From NCBI GenBank assembly GCA_013339895.1, contig JABACO010000018.1, positions 8,181,531 through 8,245,530 on the forward strand: DNA of 64,000 bases, in the 5' to 3' direction. Shown piece after piece: positions 1 to 17,650 of the stretch. How positions within the stretch are numbered: the stretch's first letter is position 1; each line of letters begins with the position of its first letter. The position numbers and the translations under genes were made by a program. Under the pieces are notes generated by a model. It worked only from the letters and a program-made list of their open reading frames with translations, was not told the DNA's origin and searched no databases. This DNA comes from Ephydatia muelleri. Its lineage: Eukaryota > Porifera > Demospongiae > Spongillida > Spongillidae.

Positions 1-895
1 ACCACCTGGTCACCTGCACTACACACCTAGTCACCTGCACTACACACCTAGTCACCTGCACTACACACCTAGTCACCTGCACTACACACCTAGTCACCTG
101 CACTACGCACCTAGTCACCTGCACTACGCACCTAGTCACCTACACTACACACCTGGTCACCTGCACTACACACCTGGTCACCTGCACTACACACCTAGTC
201 ACCTGCACTACACACCTGGTCACCTGCACTACACACCTAGTCACGTACACTACACACCTGGTCACCTGCACTACACACCTGGTCACCTGCACTACACACC
301 TAGTCACCTGCACTACACACCTAGTCACCTGCACTACACACCTAGTCACCTGCACTACGCACCTAGTCACCTGCACTACGCACCTAGTCACCTACACTAC
401 ACACCTGGTCACCTGCACTACACACCTGGTCACCCTGCACTACACACCTGGTCACCTGCACTACACACCTAGTCACCTGCACTACACACCTAGTCACCTG
501 CACTACACACCTAGTCACCTGCACTACACACCTGGTCACCTGCACTACACACCTGGTCACCTGCACTACACACCTAGTCACCTGCACTACACACCTAGTC
601 ACCTGCACTACACACCTGGTCACCTGCACTACACACCTAGTCACCTACACTACACACCTGGTCACCTGCACTACACACCTGGTCACCTGCACTACACACC
701 TAGTCACCTGCACTACACACCTAGTCACCTGCACTACACACCTAGTCACCTGCACTACGCACCTAGTCACCTGCACTACGCACCTAGTCACCTACACTAC
801 ACACCTGGTCACCTGCACTACACACCTGGTCACCTGCACTACACACCTAGTCACCTGCACTACACACCTAGTCACCACACTACATCTAGTCACCT
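1..895. repeat. 21-bp minisatellite array
   Basis: About 42 tandem copies of a 21-bp unit (core CACCTAGTCACCTGCACTACA). Variants are CTGGTC/CTAGTC, TACACAC/TACGCAC and CTGCAC/CTACAC. The unit is a multiple of three, so it leaves spurious open frames on the minus strand. Variant units recur in the same order at roughly 105-210, 355-460 and 755-860, which points to higher-order copying. The array decays after 870. It starts before the window. Confidence 0.97.
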
Positions 896-1393
896 CACAA
901 GGGCCTTTCAATCAAGGATGCAGGAGTGGAGGTTATTCAAAGCTATTGAGTCTGAAGCCAGTCAATGCTAAATACCTTCCCTTGAACACGTGCCGTGAAT
1001 ACTTTCATGGTGAATTACTTCAAAACAGCTGAAGACGTATATATTCCGCTTACCTTGCATGTTTAAGGCCGCATGGCTACTTTGCTCTACAGCAGCGGTG
1101 ATGCGTCGTATTGCGTACAGTCGATGTTTTATGTGATGCGGAGAACTGAAAAGCGTAGACATTTTGGCATACTGGACATCGCGCAGAGGTGTTAAAATGC
1201 AATCTAACATGCATGAGATGCTACAAGGCGGCTCCCGCTGCCGGATGCCGGTACGCAAGCGGCCCCGTTATGGCTTCCATACGCTCCGAGTAGGCGGTGG
1301 CTGAAATCGATGCAATGAATAATTAATTGTAAATATAAGAACCAAACGCTATAGTAAAAAGTAGCAGTTTTATTATAAATACATTTTCGCTTC
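896..1393. other. intergenic, no gene recognised
   Basis: Unique sequence between the minisatellite and the start of the vWA gene. Short open frames exist on the minus strand (968-1258, 1204-1467) but their translations resemble no family and the second overlaps the vWA gene's first exon. It probably contains the promoter and 5' UTR of the gene starting at 1394. Confidence 0.5.
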
Positions 1394-4300
1394 ATGAGGA
1401 GTTTCAGGATGTGTGAAGCACTTCGGAGTAGCGGCACATACGTTCTGTTAGTGACCATTCTTGTCACAAGTCAAGGGGCCTACAGCATCACCACCAACCA
1501 ATCCTGCGAAACCGGTAAGTGTAGCGAGTTGTGGTCCGGCACAAGAGCTAACGTAACGCAAAATAAAAAGAAATACGGCTAATGGATATGCGGAGGATAA
1601 CGAGGAGGGACGAAAAGAGTGAAAAAAAGATATACATTGTATACAGGCAGAAGCAAATATCAGTAGTGTGTGTGTGAGTGGGGGAAGGGGGTGCGTGCAT
1701 GAAATGGAGAATTAATGAACCCACTCTACTTGTCTTCAGAGACTCCAGGAGGCTGTAGCTCCCCTCAGACAGTTCAAGGTGAGATTATTTTGTGGTATTT
1801 CAAAAAGCTATGTGAGGACATGTGCTATGTATATTGTATTGTAACTTTGAAGGGGATGAACAAGGTGACTTTTCTTATCCAATGCACACTACACAATCAA
1901 AAGTCACATGTTGCATGTTTAGAACTACAAGCAAGAGGCTTGAGGTTGACTGGTGTGGTAGACATGGTACAAGCTTTCTCCAATGACAAATATGCTATAA
2001 TGTCACCTCATTAAGATGATAGTAGTGAGCTTCGGGTAAGGAATTCAAGGAAGAAAGCATTGCTGATCCTATAGATGGAATTTGTTGACTATGTCTTTCA
2101 TTCTTTTGTGTAAGCAATCGTGAGGGATACAGTGGGAGGGGCCAATGGGAGGTCCCCAAGGACACAATGCATGGCCATACCTCATGCCAGGTGCAGGCAC
2201 CAAACATGTTGTCATGTACTTTTGTTTGAGGCACCTATTCAATTAACCTTTTGTTTTGGTATTGCAGTGATTAACTTGACATTAATATGAAGCATTTGGC
2301 AAGGAGGAGTGTTACATATATGGCTTCCACCAAAAAATAGACACATATATAAGATAGGTACATTATATATGACACATATCTAATGCCTAATGTAGTGGCC
2401 ATGCTTAATGTAGTGGCCATGCTTAATGTAGGGGCCATGCCTAATGTAGGGGCCATGCCTAATGTAGGGGCCATGCCTAATGTAGGGGCCATGCCTAATG
2501 TAGGGGCCATGCCTAATGTAGGGGCCATGCCTAATGTAGGGGCCATGCCTAATGTAGGGGCCATGCCTAATGTAGGGGCCATGCCTAATGTAGGGGCCAT
2601 GCCTAATGTAGGGGCCATGCCTAATGTAGGAATGCAGTGTTCATAGGACATGCATCTGATGCAACGTTGTTCCACTCACAAGGTGTGTGCATATTCCATT
2701 GGGCAGATCACAGTCACATAATGTGTTTTGTCTTCCTGATGTCATCTGGCTCAATGCATAATGTATTTCATACAATATTTTCCATTTTTCCAGTTTGTGT
2801 CACACCCAATGGCTCTCTACCGATTGGTGCAATCCAATATCGAACTGATGCTGTCTGGAGTGGAATGAAAGCAATGGACATCTGCTTTGTTGTATCGGCC
2901 ACTCCCTCCATGCAGTCCTCTCTATGGCTTCAGCTCCTAGTCCCCATCATTGAAGATTCACTGGTGAAACGGAACATTGGCACCAATGGGACAGCAAACA
3001 GATACTGTCTTGCCATGTTTGCTGGCTCAGGTAGCTACACCTCAGCCTCCTACCTGATGGTCAACAGCCAGGTCTTCTTTTCCTCCACCTCATTCCCAAC
3101 TGCACGGCGCCAGTTACCCAAGGACAGAGAAGCTGGAGATGGTTACGAGGCTATAAGCTATGTGGTACGGACAGCACCTTTCAGGAATGATACGTTCATT
3201 GGACGAAGCGTTGTGCTTGTGACTGACACTGGACGTAATGCCAGCCTGAGGTCCAACCTGACCTGGGAGGGTATGTACCAGATGCTGGTCGGGAACCAAG
3301 TGTTCTTTGATGCCATAGTCAGCTCTCAGCTCTACATCAATGGCTCCCCAGGTCTCACTGTGTTGGGCTCCAATGGAACACAGCGTGCATTTGTGCTCCT
3401 GCCAAATGGAGGGTTTCAGGTGGTCACGGGACAAGTGGCCTTCAACAGTACACAGGGGGCAGTCCCTCAAGACTACATCACACTGGCCATGGCTGTGGGT
3501 GGCTCAGTGTGGTCCATCAGCCTCTTCAGAAGGGAGGATCTTCTCATCATGAGGTCGTCTGTGGAGGCCTATGTCGCCTCGCATTCTGTTGGTCCGGTCC
3601 AGTCGCTGCGTCTGTGTCTACAGTGCATTTGCTCAGTGGGAGGAGTCGTGTCCTGTGTTTCCCATAGCAACCAGACCCTGTGTCTGTGCCTTGCGAGGAG
3701 CAATCCACAGCAGGTAGACACATGTCCAATGTACACACACACGTACACACACATGTAGACACACACATACAGACACATACACACACATAGACACACATGC
3801 AGAGACACACATATACACACACACACTGTGGTCTTGTGAACTTGCAGAGCACTGGAACACACAATGTGACCTCATAGCCCCTCCCCAATGGCACACATAG
3901 ACACACTGAGATCTCAAACCTTGAACTGCATCCACCCTCAGATGTTTTCTCTCTGCCATCCCTAGTGTGGCTTCAGTCCCTCCAGCACTCTCCCTGTGGC
4001 CACCTCCCTCCTCCAAGGTACTCCCAGGCCTACACTGCTGCCCGTAGGTAAGCCATGCTGTCGTGGGCACTATGTTGCCATGGAAACCATACAGTCATGC
4101 TGGATGTTAGCTTAATTTATTGGTTCATTCAGTGCTGCTGTAATTAGCTAGATCTAATTACAGATGACCAAAGAAAAAATGTAATGAAATAAAATGAAAG
4201 AGCAAAATTTTATGAACCACATTATTGCATGGTTTTACCCTATTAATGCACACCTTCACACACTTTACATTGTTACAAATATGTTCCACTTCTATGTGCA

Positions 4301-6719
4301 CTCATACCCATATACCCATACACCCATACACTCATACACCCATACACCCATACGCCCATACGCCCATACACCCATACGCCCATACACTATGCTTGCAGTT
4401 GTGCCGGACATCATAGGCTCTACATTGCAGACTCCCACAGGTGACCTCCAGGTCACTTTCAATTGCAGCTGTGCATATGATAACCAGTGCTCCTGTGGTG
4501 GAGTGAAGTTTGCATGCCTCTTGCTAAACAGTGCCCACCCTGTTTATGTGCAATGTAAGCAACTCCATACCTCAGTACCATGTTCTCATCCTCATCACAT
4601 TATAATATTCTAGTTGTCATGTGCTCTTATCACATGACCTTATCACCATCACACCATCCATCACATGATCACACCATCCATCACATGATCACACCATCCA
4701 TCACATGACCATGTAATGCACCAGTCAGTCTTATTGTGTCATTACATCATCTGCACCACAGGCAGCAGCCCTTACATCATGGCTGGACTGGCTGAGGGAC
4801 ACTATGGCTTTCTGGTGGAGGCCAGTGTGGGAGCGCAGAGAACACTGAAGCTGTTCAACTTTGTTTTTAGTAACTCCAGCTTGCCACCATTGCAGATAAC
4901 AGCTGCACAGTCTCTCCCGGATGTTGCTGGCAATGTCAGAGTTCAATTTTCTCTAAACAGAGAGAAAGCGAAATTCTTCTGTTCCCTTGGAGGTGGAACC
5001 ATGATGTCTTGTAAGTGCCCGATATTGGATCAATGATGCTATCACTGATCGAGGGTCACTATGAGGTGATGGTCATCACTGAATGTCACTATGAGGTTGT
5101 TCAACTAACTGATTTGTCAAACTATTTAAATTATCAATAAGTCAATTAACCATTTTCCCCAGGTTTATTTGGGGAAGAGGCAATGGTATTTTGAACTTTG
5201 AACTCTCCTGCTGACTTATCAAGTTTCGCCCCTAACCGATTTCTTCTCATCCATGAAGGTACCAGTCCATATCTCATTGGCCAAGCCACTTCCAGGGCAC
5301 CAACTGAATACTTCCTAATTGTTGCCGTGGACACTCTGGATCACATGACTAGTACCATCCTCAGCATTGAGAGGCCAACCAACAGTCCTCCCACCACCAC
5401 CCCAGGTGACCACACGATTGGTCCGAGTGGGATGCTGACATTTTGTGTGCACTCTTACTGCTCCAGGTCCTGTGATGATTGTCACCAGTGTGGGCGTGCC
5501 CGACGCACGTGGTGTGCTAAAGATCAGCTTCACCACATCTCGGCAAGACTGCATATGTACATGCAACGTGGACACCAACAGCCCAATGTCATGTGAGTGG
5601 CTCCACCCTACTCCTCTACCCCCTCACTCCCCGTGATCATGTGTGGCTGCAGGCAGCAGTTCCTTTCTGGCTGATCCCAGGAGCTTGGGGGCGGGGCCCC
5701 ATGCCCTGGTGATTGCCTGTCAGGCCGAAGATGGAACGTCCACGAGTAATCAACCTCAAATTTAACCTCAACCAACCACCCCCACTTGCGTGAGTTGTGT
5801 GAGAGGGGGATATGTGGAGGGTGTGCATGTAAGAACTGAACAGCCTGTGTGCATGTGGGATGCTACGTTGATGTATTTCATAGATATGACATGCAGTTGT
5901 GCGATGAACAGCTCCAAACGGATCTCTTTTCAAACCCTAAAATCACAGCTAGTGGACCATTCACATGTAATTTGGACTTCAACGCCACTGCGCTTGGCGA
6001 CCTAATTAGCGCCAACTTCACGTGCAACAGACCTTTCATCGCCACGTGCCAAGTGTCCAACCTTCCGACAGAAATATGTCAGTGGCCCAGGTACTGGACA
6101 TGCTAACCCAAGTGTATATCATTCCCCTCTAGGCAAGAGCCCGTACATGCTAAGCACCGAAGCATTGGTGCCAGGAAACCAATTTTCATTCTAGTTGCCG
6201 AAGACGGGTATGGTGAGTCTCTGATGAAGATCTATCCCTTCACTGTCAGCTCAGGTATGCGCTGCGCTGCGCCAGGGGGGGGGGGGGGGGGGGGGGGGGG
6301 GGGGCGGGGGTGGCTGGCATGTGATCTTGCTTTCATTGACAGCGCTTAGAAAATGTTGCCCAGTCATTGCGTACAGTGGCTTTAGCATCAACACAACAGC
6401 TTCGTTGACTGCCCAATTGAGCATGGAAATAGGAGCCGGGAATTGCACACAGCAAGACGGATTCAGGTTGGACGAAGGGATATACGGAAATGTGTTTACA
6501 GAGAACATCTTCCTTCGTTCTAGTTATGTGATAAACTGGGGCGACAGTGCAAGTGACTCAGGCAGCAGAACACATGTGGGCGCCGTCAATACTTATCGGC
6601 GGTACTCGTACGCGGGGATGTACACAATCCAGGTGGCGGTTTGCAACAATCCCGCCAACACCGTTGATCTATGCTGCGACAGCCTTTTATGGCCCATTGA
6701 AGTCGCTCTCAAAACATAG
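1394..6719 (+). CDS. secreted vWA protein with four Cys-SPY Ig-like modules and a C-terminal PKD-like domain
   Basis: Multi-exon gene. Exons read with GT-AG borders: 1394-1514, 1740-1778, 2794-3713, 3966-4017, 4399-4554, 4762-5009, then blocks near 5260-5405, 5467-5594, 5652-5740, 5890-6078, 6132-6250, 6342-6466 and 6524-6719. The first exon encodes a hydrophobic signal peptide (YVLLVTILVTSQGAYS). The large exon encodes a von Willebrand A-like domain: a degenerate MIDAS (DICFVVSATPSM instead of DxSxS) and a later VVLVTDTG strand. Four repeated beta-sandwich modules follow. Each contains a Cys and then C-S/T/K-SPY and a strand such as GHYGFLVEASV. This resembles the Ig-like repeat with FECSLDGG...CTSP...GLxxGxHxFxVxA known from adhesins. 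The end carries a CCPVI motif and a PKD-like NWGD...YSYAGMYTIQV segment. No membrane anchor was seen, so it is probably an extracellular adhesion or matrix protein. The modules around 5.6-6.1 kb are least certain. Confidence 0.78.
2383..2634. repeat. 18-bp minisatellite in intron 2 of the vWA gene
   Basis: About 14 copies of AATGTAGGGGCCATGCCT, the first two carrying GTAGTGG. The unit is a multiple of three and so is open on both strands. It lies in the intron between the exons ending at 1778 and starting at 2794. Confidence 0.95.
3725..3830. repeat. (CA)n-rich simple repeat just after a splice donor
   Basis: Imperfect CA repeat with ACACGT, ACATGT and AGACAC interruptions. It starts about 10 nt after the donor at 3714 of the vWA exon. 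Confidence 0.85.
4298..4392. repeat. CCATACAC/CCATACGC short tandem repeat
   Basis: Tandem 8- to 10-bp units (CATACACC, CATACGCC) that end a few bases before the acceptor at 4398 of the next vWA-gene exon. Another short repeat (CATCACATGATCACACCATC, about three copies) sits at 4650-4710 in the following intron. Confidence 0.85.
6275..6310. repeat. poly-G tract (30 consecutive G)
   Basis: Thirty uninterrupted G residues (6275-6304), then C and five more G. The tract lies in the intron between the vWA-gene exon ending at 6250 and the exon starting near 6342. The true length may differ because such runs are poorly sequenced. Confidence 0.95.
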
Positions 6720-7213
<494 letters not shown>

Positions 7214-7313
7214 NNNNNNNNNNNNNNNNNNNNNNNNNNNNNNNNNNNNNNNNNNNNNNNNNNNNNNNNNNNNNNNNNNNNNNNNNNNNNNNNNNNNNNN
7301 NNNNNNNNNNNNN
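7214..7313. other. assembly gap (100 N)
   Basis: Exactly 100 N, a conventional placeholder for unknown size. One gene loses its 3' end and another its 5' end here, so substantial sequence is missing. Confidence 1.
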
Positions 7314-7317
7314 AAAG

Positions 7318-7495
7318 AGAAAAGAGAACTCTCTCTCCCTCCCTCTCCTCTCTCTCCTCACTCCCCTCCCCTCTCCCTCCCTCCCTCCCCCCTCTCCCTC
7401 CCTCCCTCCCCTCTCCTCCTCCTTCCCTCTCCCTCCCTTCCCTCTCCCTCCCTCCCTCTGCCTCCCTCCCTCTCCTCCTTCCTTCACTCTTGTTT
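7318..7495. repeat. CT-rich low-complexity tract
   Basis: Nearly pure pyrimidine sequence (CCCTCC/CTCTCC units) directly after the gap, ending about 20 nt before the first visible GOT2 acceptor. It is intronic and a plausible reason the assembly broke. Confidence 0.93.
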
Positions 7496-7517
7496 TCTTG
7501 GTTTTGACAAAGCGCAG

Positions 7518-8241
7518 AAGCTGCCTGATAAATCCATCGTCCTCCTTCACGCTTGTGCACACAACCCTACTGGTGTTGACCCTAAGGTAAACTTGCATTC
7601 TATTGGTTGACCCTTTTAAGTAATGAATGTTTGGTCACAGTTGGAACAGTGGGCTGAAATCTCCAAGATCTGCAAGGTATGTGCTTGTGTGGTATTATGT
7701 TGTGTGGTACATACAATGTATATCAGTGTGTTTGGCATGTATGTACAAGCATGCTTATCATACAAATGTGTGTGTGTGTGTGTGCGTGTGCGTGTGCGTG
7801 TGTGTGTGTGTGTGTGGGTGTGTGTGGGGTGTGTGAGCAGGATAAGCAACACTTCTTGCTAGTGGATATGGCCTATCAAGGCTTTGCATCTGGTGACCTC
7901 GAGAGAGATGCAGCTGGCCTTCGCCACCTTGTGAAGGATGGACACAAAGTGATCCTCTGCCAGTCCTTCTCCAAAAACATGGGACTTTACGGTGAGCAGG
8001 TGCCCAGCCTGGCTGGGACTTGTATGGTCACATGCTGGTTCCCTAGGGGAGCGAGTGGGAGCTGTGACTGTGCTGTGTAACAATGAACAGGAGGTGGCGG
8101 CTGTTGACTCACAGATGAAGATCATCATACGACCACTCTACTCCAACCCTCCCATCAACGGGGCCAGGATTGCTATCGAGCTCCTAACCCAAAGCGATCT
8201 CTACAAAGAATGGTTGGTGATTGTTGGTTTTAAGCCATCAT

Positions 8242-8276
<35 letters not shown>

Positions 8277-8738
8277 TACCACATACGCACACACACACAC
8301 ACACCACACACACACATGTAGCATGCATGTGAGCTACGACCGTATGGACACACCAAACTCTGTTTAAGTTTGTCCTCTCCTTTTTGCCCTCTAGGCTTGG
8401 TGAACTTAAGGTCATGGCTGGTAGGATCATCAGAATGAGAGAATTGTTATGGCAAGGTCTTCAGAGGGAAGGTGGGCATATATCCTCACATCCACATCCC
8501 TGGTCACACTCACATGTCAACCACACCCCGATCACCAACAGGGTCCACCAGGAACTGGTCCCACATCAAAGACCAGATTGGAATGTTCTGTTACTCTGGG
8601 CTTAGCCCCCAGCAGGTGGAGAAACTGAAACAAGACAATGCCATTTATATGACCAAAGATGGTCGTGTGTCGATGGTGGCCATCACCCCTGACAACGTGG
8701 ATTATATTGCCAAAGCAATTCATCAGGTCACGAAGTAA
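7518..8738 (+). CDS. GOT2: aspartate aminotransferase, mitochondrial, C-terminal half (5' end in gap)
   Basis: PLP-dependent transaminase linking glutamate/oxaloacetate to aspartate/2-oxoglutarate. Visible exons: 7518-7586 ([15 protein letters not shown]), 7641-7676 ([12 protein letters not shown]), 7841-7991, 8047-8212, 8395-8471 and 8542-8738. Family motifs are intact: [12 protein letters not shown], the PLP-binding lysine in [15 protein letters not shown], and [10 protein letters not shown]. The end [11 protein letters not shown] fits the mitochondrial isoform (human GOT2 ends LAHAIHQVTK) better than the cytosolic one. The N-terminal half and transit peptide lie in or before the gap. AATAAA-like signals follow near 8797. 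The intron before 7841 is a TG microsatellite ending close to the acceptor. Confidence 0.95.
7768..7832. repeat. (TG)n microsatellite in GOT2 intron
   Basis: TG repeat with GTGCGTGC interruptions, ending about 10 nt before the acceptor at 7840. A matching (CA)n stretch lies in a later GOT2 intron at about 8245-8318. Confidence 0.9.
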
Positions 8739-8918
8739 ACTGATGTAAATGTTACATGATTTTGTAATTCGCTGCTTATTAAAAATTTCAAAGAATTAAA
8801 TAAATAAGGTTCATCTGAAGACCTTCATCAGTTTATTACTAATTATCAAATAATGCTGACAAAACCGTGAACACAAACATTAAAATACAAACACATATAA
8901 TATAATGATGATGACTTT

Positions 8919-14371
<5,453 letters not shown>

Positions 14372-14449
14372 CTTCAACAGTCAACACGTGCCATTTTGTG
14401 GCTGCACTGAGCATGCGTATCCATTGACGAGGCGGGAAAATTAGCGATT
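14372..14449. promoter_or_regulatory. 78-bp bidirectional promoter INTS8 / RECQL4
   Basis: The start codons of INTS8 (14371, minus) and RECQL4 (14450, plus) are only 78 bp apart, so both 5' UTRs and both core promoters must fit here or overlap the first exons. It contains GCATGCG (about 14412) and GGCGGGAAAA (about 14431), an E2F-like site that would suit an S-phase helicase gene. No TATA box. The E2F reading is inference. Confidence 0.7.
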
Positions 14450-17400
14450 ATGAATACGGGGAAAATGAACGAGCTCAAGAAGGAGCTTAAAGGATGGGAG
14501 AACATGTTTCAGAGAAAATATGGGCGAAAACCAACAAAGGTTATCGCACTCGTCTCACATAGCGTAATAATAGCTTAAAATCGCTGATTGCCAATTCCGA
14601 CAGATCGACATACAAAACAGCTCAGAGGAGATACGAGGTATTATAAGGTATTGTAAGGTTTTTCGCACGTTACATATGCCCTCGGTCTTTGGTAGCTGCC
14701 TACCGTGAGTACCAGGAGTTAAAGCATAAAGAGAATGCTGATGTATGTGCTGGTTGGATAGACTAGAGAACTATGCTTAGCAAATTATGGCTTTCATGTG
14801 CTAACACCACCATCAGCCATTGTGTGAGTCAACTACAAGCTTCACACAAACGTCGAGCGAGCTCCGCCCATCTTCAAGTATGGCTGAAGTTGACGGCGCG
14901 TTTGCACCTTCTCTAAATAAGGCTCACCGTCATCCCACAAACCCAATCCCTCATGTGGTGAGTGAGGAGAAGAGGAATCCTATTTGGAATCTCCGAAAGT
15001 TTTCCAAAGATGGATGCTTCAAGACTGTGCAGATATCAGGACACTCTTCCGAAGACAGCCGTCTTGAAACTGCACAGATATCAGGACACAAGAGCTGTTC
15101 AGAGCAAGGTGACAAAGACAGCAGCCAACCTGACTTACAGAGAAGGGTAAGAAACAGTGGGTCTGGGGAGGGGTGACTAAACCATTGTGTGCTGGTACTG
15201 CAGGGCAGTGATGGTTCGTCTATTCTGAAGGAGCTGGAGATGATTCAGGAGTCACTCAGAATCAGAAACGATTCTAGCCACAGCCACCCGAACAAGGGAC
15301 CATTGAGGTAGGAAGACCCTCTTAGCTTTAGCTGGTGATCCAACATTGCATTAATTCTCAAAAGCAATGACGAAGAATCTCTTCCTATGGCTGGATACTA
15401 CTGCCACCAATCACATTCTTCTCAAAGATGGAGACATGCCAAAATATCAACTGAGTGGATGGAACGTTGCTATAGAGACCTGAACAAGTCATCCCCCTCA
15501 GGAGTTACTCTGAGCCAGAACACCTTGGATGCCAAAGGATTTCATATGGATGGAGGAGTGCATACCCCTTGCCATGGAGATGGAGGAGCTCCTGGTCATA
15601 GTGATGAAGGAGTATATAATTGTGGCCATGGTGATGCAGGAGTGCATACTCGAGCTCCTTGTCGTGGTCCTGGTGATGACATGCCAACCAGTTCTGGCTC
15701 CAGATCGGCCAGCTGCTATCAGCACAGAGCTACCTCGCCTCCCAGTGTGCTGGCAATGCTGGAGGAAGGTAAAGTGGTGAAACCTGACCAACCAGTCATG
15801 CAGGCTCGCAATTTTGAAGGTGACCAGGCTGTGAGGACACAGGGTGACCAGGGTGTGAGGGCACAGGTGACCAGGCTGTGAGGGCACAGGGTGACCAGGC
15901 TGTGAGGGCACAGGGTGACGCAGGCTGTGAGGACACGGGTGACCAGGCTGTGAGGACAACAGGGTGACCAGGCTGTGAGGACAACACAGGGTGACCAGGC
16001 TGTGAGGATAGAAGGTGGACAAGAAGTGAGGACAGAAGATGATCGACTAGCAATGACAGGTGGTTGTCACCTGGTGATGGGAACAGTAGGCTATGTGGAA
16101 GAGAGGGGTTCCATCCTTACAGTGGCCTGGGGAAGACCCAAACAAACCACACTCATCAGGAGGACTAGGGAGTAGCGCAACTCATAGAAGCAGAAATGGT
16201 GGCTGGGAGGAAAACTTCAGAGCACAAGGCTTGGCACAGATCTTCATCAGACACTGTCCATGAAGTTTCACTGGAATATGGGCCTCTCATTGGTCAAACA
16301 CTATCAGAGCATTCAACAGAAATGTTTCCAGGAATTTCGAGTGGGGATCGAGATGAAAAGGTTGTGATGAATGAACATGTTTCAGTAGATAAGTCTTCAC
16401 AGGCTTCTGGAGGCAGTTCTGCGGCCAGACTAGCCTCTGGGAAATCAAAGTGAGTGCAGTGTTGGACCTCTTGCAACATGAGTTTACCACAACCACTCCA
16501 ACCCTCAGGTCTGTCAGCGAGAACTTTGTTAGGCTAAACATGAAGGTGAAGCGCTACTCCAGGACTGCACGTAAGATGACAGGGGCAGCCTACAAGCGTC
16601 AGAAGTGGAAGGCATACCACAAGGCACAGGACAGAGATGGGGGCGAGGGGAAGGGGAGGAGGACGACAGGAAGGTCTGCTGATACCTGTTTCAAATGTGG
16701 ACGTCCAGGTCATTGGGCCAGCAATTGCACCGAGAGGGAGGGCTCAAAGAACTTAGGGCAGTTTGCAGGAGAGGCAGTGAAGGAGGGGGAGGAGGAGGAG
16801 GAGGAGGAAGAAATGGACCCGGCTTACCTGGCACAGCTGTCCCAAGAAAGTCCCTTCCCCAGTGTGGAGGGGGCAGCCATGATGGCCCTGGGGATCAAGC
16901 ATGCACCAAGAAGATTGATGGAGGATTCCAGCACCAGCGAAGCGTGTCAGCAATACTTTCCTCCTCCCCCTTCCTTCCTGTTGCCTAGTGCCAATCCACC
17001 ACCAACAGTAGAGCCACTCTTCAGCAGTCTGCCCTCAGGTGAGTAGCAAGAAGGACCAGGGAGGGACCATTTCTTCTTTCTGGGGGAGGGAGAGACTGTT
17101 CCATCCTTCTGGGGAGACCATTCCTTCCTTCTCCTTGACTCCCCTCTGTCTCCACACAGCCACCCCTCCAAGTGTGACTGAAGCGCTGAGGGAATGTGGT
17201 CACCAGTCCTTTAGGGCAGGGCAAGAGGAGGCAGTGTTGAGGGTGCTGGCTGGCCTCTCCACACTCCTGGTACTCCCCACAGGGTCGGGCAAGTCTCTGT
17301 GCTACCAACTGCCAGCGTACCTGTACGCACAGAGGTCACCTTGCATCACATTGGTCATATCCCCTCTCATCTCCCTCATGGAGGACCAGGTGTGTGTGTA

Positions 17401-17617
17401 TGTGTGAGTATGTGTGTGCTGTATGTGTGTGCATGTATGTGTGCTGTGTGTGTGTGTATGTGTGTGTGTGTGTGTGTGTGTGCATGTGTGTGTGTGTGCA
17501 TGTGTGTGTGTGCATGTGTGTGTGTGTGTATGTGTGTGTATGTGTGTGTATGTGTGTGTATGTGTGTGCATGTGTGTGTGTGTGTGCATGTGTGTGTGTG
17601 TGCTGTGTACGTGTGTG

Positions 17618-17650
<33 letters not shown>

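Noticed and set aside
140-644. Long minus-strand frames reading VTRCVVQ repeats
   Set aside because: Pure product of a 21-bp minisatellite whose unit is a multiple of three; no start context, splice signal or family match.
1-900. CRISPR array
   Set aside because: Units are contiguous without spacers and the surroundings are eukaryotic with introns.
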